Shown: positions 18,428 through 25,566, counted from the first letter of the stretch. The stretch: 43,184 nt of DNA from Megasphaera sp. NM10 (GCF_000417505.1 NZ_APHY01000049.1:1-43184); one strand, 5' to 3'. Notes: generated from the letters alone by a model not told the origin. Made by a program: numbers and translations.

Positions 18428-18574
18428 ATGAAGCTAATGCATAAAACATTTTTGAATAAGGGTGAATGCCAATACGACTTGACTATTGAGAATGGACAAA
18501 TAAACGAAAATGTTCATCGGGGGGGGGGATTCTCAATGCTGTCATCGCCAACCTGCCAGGTCGTAGCAAAATGA
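18428..18574 (+). CDS. Small ORF with a G10 tract, candidate phase-variable
   Basis: Encodes 48 residues (starts MKLMHKTFLNKGECQYDLTI) and matches no family I know. It has a strong ribosome-binding site and an extended -10 promoter. A run of ten G (18519-18528) lies inside the frame. With the present count, translation ends at 18574. With one more G (or two fewer) it would read on as ILNAVIANLPGRSKMSDSPR and stop near 18593. It is not similar to the adhesin N-terminus despite the shared promoter type. It may be a remnant of a longer gene; an untranslated leader is another possibility. Confidence 0.45.
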   Translation: MKLMHKTFLNKGECQYDLTIENGQINENVHRGGGFSMLSSPTCQVVAK

Positions 18575-18664
18575 GTGATTCTCCTAGATGCTGAGTTAGA
18601 GACTTTACCAAAAAAAATAAAGTAAAATGATTTGGCAATGTGTAAATCAGGATAGGAGTAAACT

Positions 18665-18844
18665 ATGGCACAGACAACGATTTGTATTCGCATTGATACG
18701 GATGTAAAAAAAGAATTCGAAACATTTTGCGACTCCATCGGCATGAGCATGTCGACAGCAATCAACATCTTCATCAAGAAATCCGTCGGGGAACAACGGA
18801 TCCCCTTCGAGATTACGGCTAAACGGGATAGCGAAAAGTCGTAA
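18665..18844 (+). CDS. RelB/DinJ-family antitoxin, no toxin partner
   Basis: A 59-residue protein with the RelB/DinJ ribbon-helix-helix pattern: TICIRIDTDVKKEFETFCDS, then GMSMSTAINIFIKKSVGEQR and IPFEI. Such antitoxins bind a RelE/YafQ mRNA interferase and autoregulate the operon. No toxin ORF follows; the next element is a hairpin at 18851, so the gene is an orphan. A close paralogue lies at 31656. The ATG at 18665 has GATAGGAG upstream. Confidence 0.85.
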   Translation: MAQTTICIRIDTDVKKEFETFCDSIGMSMSTAINIFIKKSVGEQRIPFEITAKRDSEKS

Positions 18845-18850
18845 AATAAA

Positions 18851-18884
18851 ACAGGGTCTTGTCGCATGTGTGACAAGACCCTGT
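18851..18884. terminator. Hairpin after the orphan RelB gene
   Basis: ACAGGGTCTTGTC and GACAAGACCCTGT form a 13-bp perfect stem. The T-rich side (TTTTATTTTAC) is on the minus strand, so it may work in either direction. Confidence 0.6.
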
Positions 18885-18954
18885 AAGTGGCTAGCAGATG
18901 ACTTTAAATTTAAAGGCTTTCTTTGCAAACTACAAACCCCGTACTATAAAGAAA

Positions 18955-19001
18955 GGGACCACGCACGATGGTAGAAAACTTCGTGCGTGGTCCCCTTTTT
19001 T
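18955..19001 (+). terminator. Rho-independent terminator
   Basis: GGGACCACGCACGA and TCGTGCGTGGTCCC, a 14-bp stem, followed by TTTTTT. It lies 70 bp after the previous hairpin with no gene between them. Confidence 0.8.
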
Positions 19002-19016
19002 GTCCGCTTTTCCTCG

Positions 19017-19354
19017 GAATCAGATGCGGCGTTCCGCCGCGACAGACTCATGAAATAAACGCAGATGGCAGGCCGCAGGTAGCAGGTCGCAAAAATAACC
19101 CCAATCGGGGCATTCGTAGGGGGCGACTTTTAACCTCTCAGACCGCCTTTGGCGGCCAGCTCCCCTATAAAGGGAGCCTTGTGCGGCCCGTTGCGAGATT
19201 TCATCACATCCTATTCGAGTATAATGGCAGGCTTTTACGAGCCACGAGCCACGAGCCACGAACCACGAGCCACGATTTTTTCCACGAGCCGAGGGTCACT
19301 CGAGGCTATGTATTCAATTTGAGTTTGTTGCCGCGCAGCGGCATTTGAATCCGA
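19017..19354. repeat. MITE-like composite repeat, upstream copy flanking the nuclease gene
   Basis: About 338 bp with inverted family C ends: GGAATCAGATGCGGC...CGCGACAGACTCA on the left and TTGAGTTTGTTGCCGCGCAG...TTTGAATCCGA on the right. Inside are a family A arm at 19111 split by a family B copy (19133-19180), the GAGATTTCATCACATCCTAT...GTATAATGG segment, CCACGAG tandem copies (19236-19275), and GCCGAGGGTCACTCGAGGC. A near-identical copy lies downstream of the nuclease at 20458. Confidence 0.75.
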
Positions 19355-19380
19355 AAAAGTGAATCTGGAGGTGTGACGTC

Positions 19381-20403
19381 ATGTCCGATTCGGCACAACA
19401 GGCCAAAGCGCAGAAAAAAGCGTATGACGAGGCGTGCAAGAGGGTTCTTTCAGAGCGGGGCATTATGGCTCATATCCTGAAGGCCTGCACGGAAGAATTC
19501 AAGGATTGTGATTTGCAGGATATTGCCCAACGCTATATCCAGGGCGAACCGAGCATCAGCCGTATTGCGGTGGAACCGGAAGCTATTTCACCGCGCATCG
19601 AAAGCGAGCAGACGGAAGACAAATCCGGAACGGAAGGAACGGTCTATTACGATATCCGGTTTCATGCTGTAGCTCCCATTGATGGAAAGCGCATCCAGCT
19701 CATCATCAACCTGGAAGCGCAGAACGATTTCAATCCGGGTTATCCCTTGTTAAAGAGGGCCGTCTACTATTGCGGCCGCATGATTTCCAGTCAGTATGGT
19801 ACGGTTTTCGTGAAATCCCATTACGAAAAAATCCAGAAGGTCTATTCCATCTGGATCTGTACGATGCCGACGAAAAAATGGGAGTACAATATTTCCAGTT
19901 ACCAATTGATTGAGAAACATCTAATCGGTCATACACAGGCCGAGTGGAGCCATTACGATTTAATCAATATCGTCCTGGTCTGTCTGGGAAGCAAGAGCCA
20001 TAAACAGCTAAAAGGCATCCTACGGCTGTTGAACATGCTGCTCTTGGATAACATCAGCTCTCAAGAAAAACAGAAACTATTGGAGAAAGAATTTGACGTA
20101 ACAATGACACCGCACTTAGAGAAAGGAGTGGCAGCCATGTGTAACTTGAGCGAAGGTATCGAACGGCGTGTAGAATTACGTGGCCGTAAACTAGGTGAAG
20201 AAGTGGGAGAAAAACGTGGAGAACTACGCGGCAGGAAAATTGGAGAAAAAATTGGACAAGAACGCGGAGAAAAAACGGGAAGAAAAGCGCTCAGTGTATT
20301 GCTCCAGAAACTGATGCAAGAAGGCAGAAAAGAAGACGTCGACCGCGTCTTGCAGGACGATGAATACCAGGAACAATTGCTGCGGGAATATCATTTGAAA
20401 TAA
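19381..20403 (+). CDS. Rpn / PD-(D/E)XK nuclease family transposase-like protein
   Basis: A 340-residue protein of the PD-(D/E)XK superfamily related to Rpn recombination-promoting nucleases (PDDEXK-type transposase family). The core shows D91 in YYDIRFHAVAP and E112-x-Q114 in IQLIINLEAQND, the expected D...ExQ active site. A helical middle (LKGILRLLNMLLL) follows. The C-terminus (about 262-305) is a charged repeat of RGRKLGEEVGEK-type units, common in this family, and then a helical tail. Rpn proteins promote RecA-independent recombination in E. coli; the role here is inference. ATG 19381 has TGGAGGTG upstream. The gene stands alone between two copies of a composite repeat (19017 and 20458) and ends at a terminator. 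Confidence 0.85.
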   Translation: MSDSAQQAKAQKKAYDEACKRVLSERGIMAHILKACTEEFKDCDLQDIAQRYIQGEPSISRIAVEPEAISPRIESEQTEDKSGTEGTVYYDIRFHAVAPIDGKRIQLIINLEAQNDFNPGYPLLKRAVYYCGRMISSQYGTVFVKSHYEKIQKVYSIWICTMPTKKWEYNISSYQLIEKHLIGHTQAEWSHYDLINIVLVCLGSKSHKQLKGILRLLNMLLLDNISSQEKQKLLEKEFDVTMTPHLEKGVAAMCNLSEGIERRVELRGRKLGEEVGEKRGELRGRKIGEKIGQERGEKTGRKALSVLLQKLMQEGRKEDVDRVLQDDEYQEQLLREYHLK

Positions 20404-20420
20404 GAGGGTAATCATTTATG

Positions 20421-20451
20421 ACGGCGTTGTCATATAAGACAGCGCCGTTTT
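20421..20451 (+). terminator. Terminator hairpin of the nuclease gene
   Basis: ACGGCGTTGTC and GACAGCGCCGT (one mismatch) followed by TTTTGCG. Confidence 0.65.
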
Positions 20452-20457
20452 GCGTTC

Positions 20458-20765
20458 TTCGGATTCAGATGCGGCTATGCCGGAAATAAACGAAGTTCGC
20501 TGGTTGCAGTTAGCAGACCGCAAAAATAGCCCCAATCGGGGCATTCGTAGGGGCCGACTTTTAACCTCTCAGACCGCCTTTGGCGGCCAGCTCCCCTATA
20601 AAGGGAGCCTTGTGCGGTCCGTTGCGAGATTTCATCACATCCTATTCGAGTATAATGGCAGGCTTTTACGAGCCACGAACCACGAGCCACGAGCCACGAT
20701 TTTTTTCACGAGCCGAGGGTCACTCGAGGCGATGTTGTCAATTTGAATCTGTTGCCGCGCATTGG
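20458..20765. repeat. MITE-like composite repeat, downstream copy flanking the nuclease gene
   Basis: Repeats the order of the 19017 copy in the same orientation: family C left end (GGATTCAGATGCGGCTATGC), family A arm split by family B (20566-20612), GTATAATGG segment, CCACGAG tandem, GAGGGTCACTCGAGGC. The right end breaks off at GTTGCCGCGCA and passes into other repeat debris (GGACGCCCTTTGGGCGTCCC) up to 20841. Confidence 0.75.
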
Positions 20766-20841
20766 GGATGTACATAGGATTCACGCGGGACGCCCTTTGG
20801 GCGTCCCCTACAAATGCGACCGGCGGGGTCGTCAGGCCCCC

Positions 20842-21201
20842 CTATTCTATTTTCTCTTTCCAGCAGAGGAAGATTTCGACGGCCAGGGCGGCGAACCAGA
20901 TGTTGCGGGCCAGGACATTGATGATGCAGTACCAGCCGGATTTTCCCAGGTCGTGGTAGCGCCGTATCATGTAGGAGAAGTCGACGGGGATGAGGAGCAG
21001 GGCGATGAGGCACGAGGCGATGGTGTATTCCAGGGCCTGCGGTCCGCCTTGCGAGGCCAGGTGCTGGAGCCAGATGATGAGGCAGATGGGCAGGATGCTG
21101 AACAGGCGGAAGTGGAGATAGCGTTTGCGGCTGACTTTGCCTTTGAAGTCTAAATGGTTGCGGATGAGTACGCGAATAGGCGCGTCTTCGGCTATGATCA
21201 A
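20842..21201 (-). CDS. DUF805-type small membrane protein
   Basis: A 119-residue integral membrane protein with about four hydrophobic segments. The signatures are DFKGKVSRKRYLHFRLF near the N-terminus and RRYHDLGKSGWY before the last membrane segment, as in DUF805 proteins; their function is unknown. The start chosen is TTG at 21201, because AAAGGAGG lies eight bases upstream and no ATG fits; upstream in-frame codons lack a ribosome-binding site. It is the last gene of the minus-strand group, with a 113-bp gap after the fliB-like gene. Confidence 0.75.
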   Translation of the reverse strand: MIIAEDAPIRVLIRNHLDFKGKVSRKRYLHFRLFSILPICLIIWLQHLASQGGPQALEYTIASCLIALLLIPVDFSYMIRRYHDLGKSGWYCIINVLARNIWFAALAVEIFLCWKEKIE

Positions 21202-21264
21202 GAGAAGGACCTCCTTTAGGGATAAGGGATTTTTCTCTACTATAGCACGAAAGACGCGCCTATT
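21175..21264. promoter_or_regulatory. Inverted repeat around the DUF805 promoter and ribosome-binding site
   Basis: AATAGGCGCGTCTT (21175-21188, inside the first codons of the gene) and AAGACGCGCCTATT (21251-21264) are perfect 14-base inverted copies. The sequence between them contains a minus-strand TATAGT -10 (21239-21244) and the AAAGGAGG ribosome-binding site. Confidence 0.45.
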
Positions 21265-21314
21265 TCGATAGGGACGGGTAAAGTGGCCATGGCTGTCACG
21301 AAATGCCGGAAAAG

Positions 21315-22205
21315 TCAAAATTCTCCGGCCGCTGCCGCTTTCTTGAGGAGCGCCACGTTGTCCGTATCATATTCGATTTGTTCCGACCAGCGGCGTACCG
21401 CTTCGGGCAGATCGCCCGTGGCGGCGGCTGTGAGGGCGATGAAGTCCGTGCTGCGTCCGGCATAGGTGGCCAGGAAGTCTGACGGGACGTCGGCAAAGGT
21501 TTCCAGCTGGCGGTAGAAGATGTAATCGTATATGCGCTGATAGCGTCCGGCCGTCCCGGTGTTCTCGGTGAGGGCTGTGGAATCAGCTGAATTCGCTGTC
21601 TGCGCCTGTAAGGCTTTCAGCTGGGCCGTCCAGGCATCATCAATCGGTTCGGTACGGTCTAAGACGGCCAGGAGCCGTTCATGGTCCTTTTCAGCCGTGG
21701 CCGGTTCATACGTAAGCCCTTTGCGGGGAAGGGGATAGTCCAGCCATTTCAGCAACTGGGCCAGGCTGCCGATGGAGCGGCCTGTTTCACTGTCGCAGAA
21801 GGTGAGTGGCCCCGTTTCGCTGAGAAGCAGTTCACACGCCGCCTCACAGCAGAGGCCGACGCCACCGAGCTCGATGGCCTGGCTGCTGCCGTTTTCGACG
21901 ACCTGGAAAAAACGCGGATGGAGAGCGCAGATATCGCAGAGGATATCGTCCCCGGCCTGGCGGATGAGCTGGCACAGGCCATCTGGGCGGAGAAAGGGAC
22001 AGTTCCCTTCCGCCGTGAGGCAAAAATGCCAGCCGTCCGGTCCTTCGGCGATATGTTGGCGGATGGCCCCGCCTAAGGGGCCTTCGAGCTGCTGGTAGTA
22101 ATCGGCCGTCACGTCGTCGATGTCGATGTCCCAGCCCCGGCAGCACGTGTGTTGGCAGGCGCTGGCTTTGCAGCGGAAACGTCCGTAGAAATCAGGAAGG
22201 ATCAT
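21315..22205 (-). CDS. FliB-family (flagellin lysine-N-methylase-like) CxxC cluster protein
   Basis: A 296-residue cytoplasmic protein with the Cys-rich N-terminus of FliB/YkgJ-type proteins: C12, C17, C21 and C22 in KASACQHTCCRGWDIDID, then NCPFL, GLCQLI and ILCDICALHPRFF. These probably bind an Fe-S cluster or zinc. FliB methylates flagellin lysines in Salmonella. No flagellar gene is in the window and Megasphaera is non-motile, so the substrate must differ. The ATG lies two bases after the stop of the upstream hydrolase gene, so the two are translationally coupled. Confidence 0.82.
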   Translation of the reverse strand: MILPDFYGRFRCKASACQHTCCRGWDIDIDDVTADYYQQLEGPLGGAIRQHIAEGPDGWHFCLTAEGNCPFLRPDGLCQLIRQAGDDILCDICALHPRFFQVVENGSSQAIELGGVGLCCEAACELLLSETGPLTFCDSETGRSIGSLAQLLKWLDYPLPRKGLTYEPATAEKDHERLLAVLDRTEPIDDAWTAQLKALQAQTANSADSTALTENTGTAGRYQRIYDYIFYRQLETFADVPSDFLATYAGRSTDFIALTAAATGDLPEAVRRWSEQIEYDTDNVALLKKAAAAGEF

Positions 22206-22207
22206 GA

Positions 22208-22873
22208 TTAGAATTCATACGTAGTCCCCGGGTCGACGACCTGGACGGGGATGTTGTATTTCGCTTCCGTGAGCTTCTTGTATTCCTGAGGGTCTGCTTC
22301 GATGATCGGCCAGGTCTTGTAGTGGACGGGGATGACGAAGCGCGGCTGGACCCAGAGGGCGGCCAGGGCGGCGTCATCCATGCCCATAGTGAAGTTGTCG
22401 CCGATAGGCAGGATAGCGCAGTCGATTTGTCCGAAACGGTCGAGGATTTTCATGTCTGAGAAGAGGCCCGTATCGCCGGCATAGTAGATGCGTTTGCCGC
22501 CGAATTCGACGATAACACCGCAGGCCAGCCCTCCGGCAATGCCAGACCCGTGGAAGGCCGGGGTCAGCCGTACTTTGCCAAAGGGAAAATCCGCACTGCC
22601 GCCGACATGCATGGCATGGGCTTTACAGCCTGCTTCGCCCGCTTTGCCGGCTACTTCGGCGGTGCTGATGACCGTCGCGTCATTGGCTTTGGCAATGGCT
22701 TCGGTGTCGCCGTAGTGGTCGCCGTGGCAGTGGGTGACGATAATATACTGGCAGGCAATGTCTGTCGGACAGACCTGGGTCCAGGGATTGTCCGTAATGA
22801 ACGGGTCAAAAAGAATCGTCGTCACGTCATCGGAAAGTGTGAATGCGGAATGACCGTAGTAAGTGAATTTCAT
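22208..22873 (-). CDS. UPF0173-type metal-dependent hydrolase (metallo-beta-lactamase fold)
   Basis: A 221-residue MBL-fold hydrolase. The metal motif THCHGDHYGD gives H48, H50, D52 and H53; further ligands lie in AFHGSG, YAGDTGLFSD and IPVHYKTWP. The N-terminus KFTYYGHSAFTL is typical of the UPF0173 group. The substrate is unknown. ATG 22873 has AAGGAGCAGAGG upstream. First of a tight pair with the fliB-like gene, and 26 bp after the Cys-rich gene, so the three likely form one operon. Confidence 0.92.
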   Translation of the reverse strand: MKFTYYGHSAFTLSDDVTTILFDPFITDNPWTQVCPTDIACQYIIVTHCHGDHYGDTEAIAKANDATVISTAEVAGKAGEAGCKAHAMHVGGSADFPFGKVRLTPAFHGSGIAGGLACGVIVEFGGKRIYYAGDTGLFSDMKILDRFGQIDCAILPIGDNFTMGMDDAALAALWVQPRFVIPVHYKTWPIIEADPQEYKKLTEAKYNIPVQVVDPGTTYEF

Positions 22874-22899
22874 GATAGCCTCTGCTCCTTAAAGACGAA

Positions 22900-23328
22900 T
22901 TAGTCTTTTTCTGTACTGTTCAAACTCCATTTCTTCCATTCTTCGAACCAGCTCTTGACGTGTTCCTGCGGGAGGGAGCCACAGAAGGTGTTCTTCAAGG
23001 TCTTGCGGAGTTCACCTTCTTTTTCGCCCAGGGGATAGACGTCCTTGTATTCGTCATAGACGTTCCAGAAGTCGCGCATGTGCAGGTTGGCGTAGGTTTC
23101 GCCGTAAATCTTGTAGCACGTGTCGCAGAGCGTGATGAAGACGGCTTCGTCGTTGTGCTGGTTGGCATCGTCGAGGCCGCAGCAGCGTGTATACAGTTTG
23201 ATTTTGCTGCCGAAGAGCTGACGCAGGTAATCGTAGACGTCGGAAACCATCTGGGGCTGCAGCTGCAGCAGCTTACAGCCGGGAGCGAAATACATGGGGT
23301 ACTGGGCAATGTTGTCAAAGTTATCCAT
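22900..23328 (-). CDS. Cys-rich (CCG-like) hypothetical protein
   Basis: Encodes 142 residues. Cysteines appear as FAPGC (C18), RCCG (C49, C50) and LCDTC (C68, C71), a layout reminiscent of the Cys-rich CCG domains of heterodisulfide-reductase-like Fe-S proteins; this is a weak inference. There is no signal peptide; the C-terminus is helical and rich in Trp and Lys. ATG 23328 is preferred over GTG 23340, because that GTG lies inside the AGAGGTG ribosome-binding site. Probably first gene of the minus-strand operon with the hydrolase and FliB-like genes. Confidence 0.7.
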   Translation of the reverse strand: MDNFDNIAQYPMYFAPGCKLLQLQPQMVSDVYDYLRQLFGSKIKLYTRCCGLDDANQHNDEAVFITLCDTCYKIYGETYANLHMRDFWNVYDEYKDVYPLGEKEGELRKTLKNTFCGSLPQEHVKSWFEEWKKWSLNSTEKD

Positions 23329-23376
23329 AATAATTGACACCTCTTTCTAAAATAAACAGAAACTTTACATTTCTAT

Positions 23377-23396
23377 TAAATAATAACTATTATTTA
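23377..23396. promoter_or_regulatory. AT-rich palindrome in the divergent intergenic region
   Basis: TAAATAATAACTATTATTTA is a 20-bp perfect inverted repeat around a two-base centre (AC). It lies between the Cys-rich gene and trmL promoter regions. It resembles Fur/PerR-type boxes in composition, but its symmetry does not fit them exactly. Confidence 0.4.
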
Positions 23397-23435
23397 TAAG
23401 TATATCATAAAAAGGTCGGAAACGCAATGTTCCTC

Positions 23436-23464
23436 TTGTACTTCCTGCATAAATCCTGTACAAT
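23436..23464 (+). promoter_or_regulatory. Promoter of trmL-ylbF-murB
   Basis: TTGTAC, a 17-bp spacer, then TACAAT; the trmL ATG follows 24 bp later. Confidence 0.7.
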
Positions 23465-23487
23465 ATCCCTTGGAGAGTGATATAAGT

Positions 23488-23973
23488 ATGCATATCGTAA
23501 TGGTAGAGCCGGAAATCCCCGGCAATACGGGCAATGTCGCCCGTTTATGCGCAGCCAATCATATTACGCTGCATTTGGTCAAGCCCCTGGGCTTTTCCAT
23601 TGATGACAAGCATTTAAAACGGGCCGGTCTCGATTACTGGTCGCTCGTCGATGTCCAGATCCATGAGAATTTTCAGGAAGTCCTGGACAAATACAAGGAT
23701 CATCGCTTTTTTTATTTGACGACGAAATCGGAACAGTGTTATGCCGATATCCAATTCCAATACGATGATATGCTCGTATTCGGGAAGGAAACGAAAGGCC
23801 TTCCGGAAGACCTCCTGAAAGCCAATCCGGAACGCTGCTTCCGCGTACCGATGGTCGAACAGGCGCGCAGCCTGAATTTGTCGAATACCGTCGCTATCGT
23901 ATCGTATGAAGCGATGCGCCAGCTCGGTTTCCCGGGCATGGGCAAGAGCGGCATCGGTATCAAGAATCTTTAG
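23488..23973 (+). CDS. trmL: tRNA (cytidine/uridine-34-2'-O)-methyltransferase TrmL
   Basis: A 161-residue SPOUT methyltransferase that 2'-O-methylates the wobble nucleotide of leucine tRNAs. Motif 1 EPEIPGNTGNVARLCAA, motif 2 LVFGKETKGLPE and motif 3 LNLSNTVAIVSYEAMRQLG form the trefoil knot and SAM site. Length is typical. ATG 23488 is preceded by TTGGAGAG; an upstream in-frame start adds residues not found in the family. First gene of a probable three-gene operon; ylbF starts 28 bp on. Confidence 0.95.
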   Translation: MHIVMVEPEIPGNTGNVARLCAANHITLHLVKPLGFSIDDKHLKRAGLDYWSLVDVQIHENFQEVLDKYKDHRFFYLTTKSEQCYADIQFQYDDMLVFGKETKGLPEDLLKANPERCFRVPMVEQARSLNLSNTVAIVSYEAMRQLGFPGMGKSGIGIKNL

Positions 23974-24000
23974 CATTACAGAAATGATGAGGTGTAGAAC

Positions 24001-24348
24001 GTGGAAATTTATGATAAAGCCCATGAGTTAGAGGCAGCTATCAAGGAATGTCAGGAATATAAGGATTTCGTCGCTGCCGGTCAGGAACTGGCCAAAGACG
24101 AAAAGACCAAGCATCTGGTCCGCGATTTCCTCATGCTCCAGGCCCAGCTGGCCTATGCCCAGTCTATGGGGGACAAACCGATCCGCAAGAAGATCGACCA
24201 TCTCAACCAGATGGCAGAGTTCATTAAAAACAATCAGACCGCTGTGGAATATTTGAACCATTATAATAAATGGCAGTCCATGGCTGGCGAAGTGTTCCAG
24301 ATTATTCAAAATGCAATGGCAGAAGGAATGAGCATCCTTGATCAATAA
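24001..24348 (+). CDS. YlbF/YmcA-family protein
   Basis: A 115-residue all-helical protein of the YlbF/YmcA (RicF/RicA) family. In Bacillus these form a complex that promotes RNase Y-dependent mRNA processing. It starts at GTG with GATGAGGTG upstream. The helical pattern (YDKAHELEAAIKECQEYKDF, LVRDFLMLQAQLAY, VFQIIQNAMAEG) is typical. It overlaps the murB start by 11 bases. Confidence 0.88.
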   Translation: MEIYDKAHELEAAIKECQEYKDFVAAGQELAKDEKTKHLVRDFLMLQAQLAYAQSMGDKPIRKKIDHLNQMAEFIKNNQTAVEYLNHYNKWQSMAGEVFQIIQNAMAEGMSILDQ

Positions 24349-25264
24349 ATATGCACTGACGACTTTCGTCTCCGAATTAAGTATCTCCGTTCCCATGGAA
24401 CGGATCCTGCTGGACGAACCGATGAGCGAACACACGACCTTTGCCGTCGGCGGTCCGGCTGACGTCCTGATCTTGCCGGAATCGGTCAAGGAAATGTCGC
24501 TGGCCATCCGGGCAGCCCGGCGGCTGGACCTGCCGGTCACCGTCCTCGGCGGCGGCTCGAACGTCCTCGTCCGCGACGGGGGTATCCGCGGCGTCGTCAT
24601 CCAGCTGAACACGATGAAGAAAGTATTGGCCTGCCACGACCGGAAGATCATGGCCAGTGCCGGTTTCATGCTGAAGGACATCTGTCAGTTCGCCCAGGAA
24701 AACAGCCTGACAGGCATCGAATTCGCCTGCGGTATCCCTGGGACCTTGGGCGGTGCCGTCTTCATGAACGCCGGGGCCTACGACGGGGAAATGAGCCACG
24801 TCGTATCGCGGGTCCGCACGGTCAACAGTACGGGCGGCGTCCATACGTATGATGCACCGAACCTGGGCTTTTCTTATCGCCAGAGCCGTTTCCAGAAATC
24901 CAAGGAATTCGTCGTCGAAGTCGAATTGACCCTGCGCAGCGGCGACCCCAAGGAAATCCAGGCCCGCATGGATGACCTCATGAACCGCCGCCGCAGCAAG
25001 CAGCCTTTGGAAATGCACAGCGCCGGCAGTACCTTCAAGCGGCCGCCGGGATACTATGCCGGGACCCTCATCGACCAGACGGGCCTCAAAGGCCTCTCCT
25101 GCGGCGATGCCCAGGTCTCGATGAAACACGCCGGCTTCGTCGTCAACACGGGGCACGCATCGGCCCGGGATGTCCTCAACGTCATCCACGAAGTCCAGAA
25201 ACGCGTCGAAAAGGCTCACGGTGTCCACCTGGAACCGGAAGTCCGCATCATCGGCGAAGACTAA
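24338..25264 (+). CDS. murB: UDP-N-acetylenolpyruvoylglucosamine reductase
   Basis: A 308-residue FAD enzyme that reduces the enolpyruvyl group to make UDP-MurNAc for peptidoglycan; cytoplasmic. Motifs in order: HTTFAVGGPAD, GGGSNVLVRDGGIRGVV (FAD), GIPGTLGGAVFMNAGAYDGE, YRQSRFQ, GSTFKRPPG with catalytic Ser231, and LIDQTGLKG. The start TTG 24338 has AGAAGGAATGAG upstream and overlaps ylbF; ATG 24395 is possible but lacks a ribosome-binding site. Confidence 0.95.
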   Translation: MINKYALTTFVSELSISVPMERILLDEPMSEHTTFAVGGPADVLILPESVKEMSLAIRAARRLDLPVTVLGGGSNVLVRDGGIRGVVIQLNTMKKVLACHDRKIMASAGFMLKDICQFAQENSLTGIEFACGIPGTLGGAVFMNAGAYDGEMSHVVSRVRTVNSTGGVHTYDAPNLGFSYRQSRFQKSKEFVVEVELTLRSGDPKEIQARMDDLMNRRRSKQPLEMHSAGSTFKRPPGYYAGTLIDQTGLKGLSCGDAQVSMKHAGFVVNTGHASARDVLNVIHEVQKRVEKAHGVHLEPEVRIIGED

Positions 25265-25295
25265 AAATTTAACTCCATCCACTAGTATGGAGTTT

Positions 25296-25403
25296 GTAGG
25301 GGCCGCCCGTGGGCGGCCCGTTAGGGATTTGGGTGATTCTTCTAGCAAACTGGCTGGGAAATCGTACATATTTTGGAGTGGGCGCCCCGCGTGGCGCCCC
25401 TAC
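25296..25403. repeat. Family A REPIN-like doublet
   Basis: Left arm GTAGGGGCCGCCCGTGGGCG plus GCCCGTTAGGGATTTGG, then a spacer with TAGCAAACTGG and TACATATTTT shared with the 7514 copy. Right arm GGGCGCCCCGCGTGGCGCCC plus CTAC. Confidence 0.8.
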
Positions 25404-25413
25404 AGAAAAAGGG

Positions 25414-25465
25414 GCTGTCGCATTAAGCCATTTTGGCTTCGTGCGACAGCTTCTTTTTTTTCTTT
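25414..25465 (+). terminator. Rho-independent terminator of the trmL-murB operon
   Basis: GCTGTCGCA...AAGCCATTTTGGCTT...TGCGACAGC followed by TTCTTTTTTTT. Confidence 0.85.
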
Positions 25466-25537
25466 CTTGCAATATGCGAAGGACCTAAAAGAGCGGCGAA
25501 GTGCCAACTGCGGTCTGCGAACTGCCTCATATCCATA

Positions 25538-25566
25538 TTGTTTTCTCATAGGAATCATGCTATGAT
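25538..25566 (+). promoter_or_regulatory. Promoter of the cysteine desulfidase gene
   Basis: TTGTTT, a 17-bp spacer, then TATGAT, about 68 bp upstream of the ATG. Confidence 0.55.
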
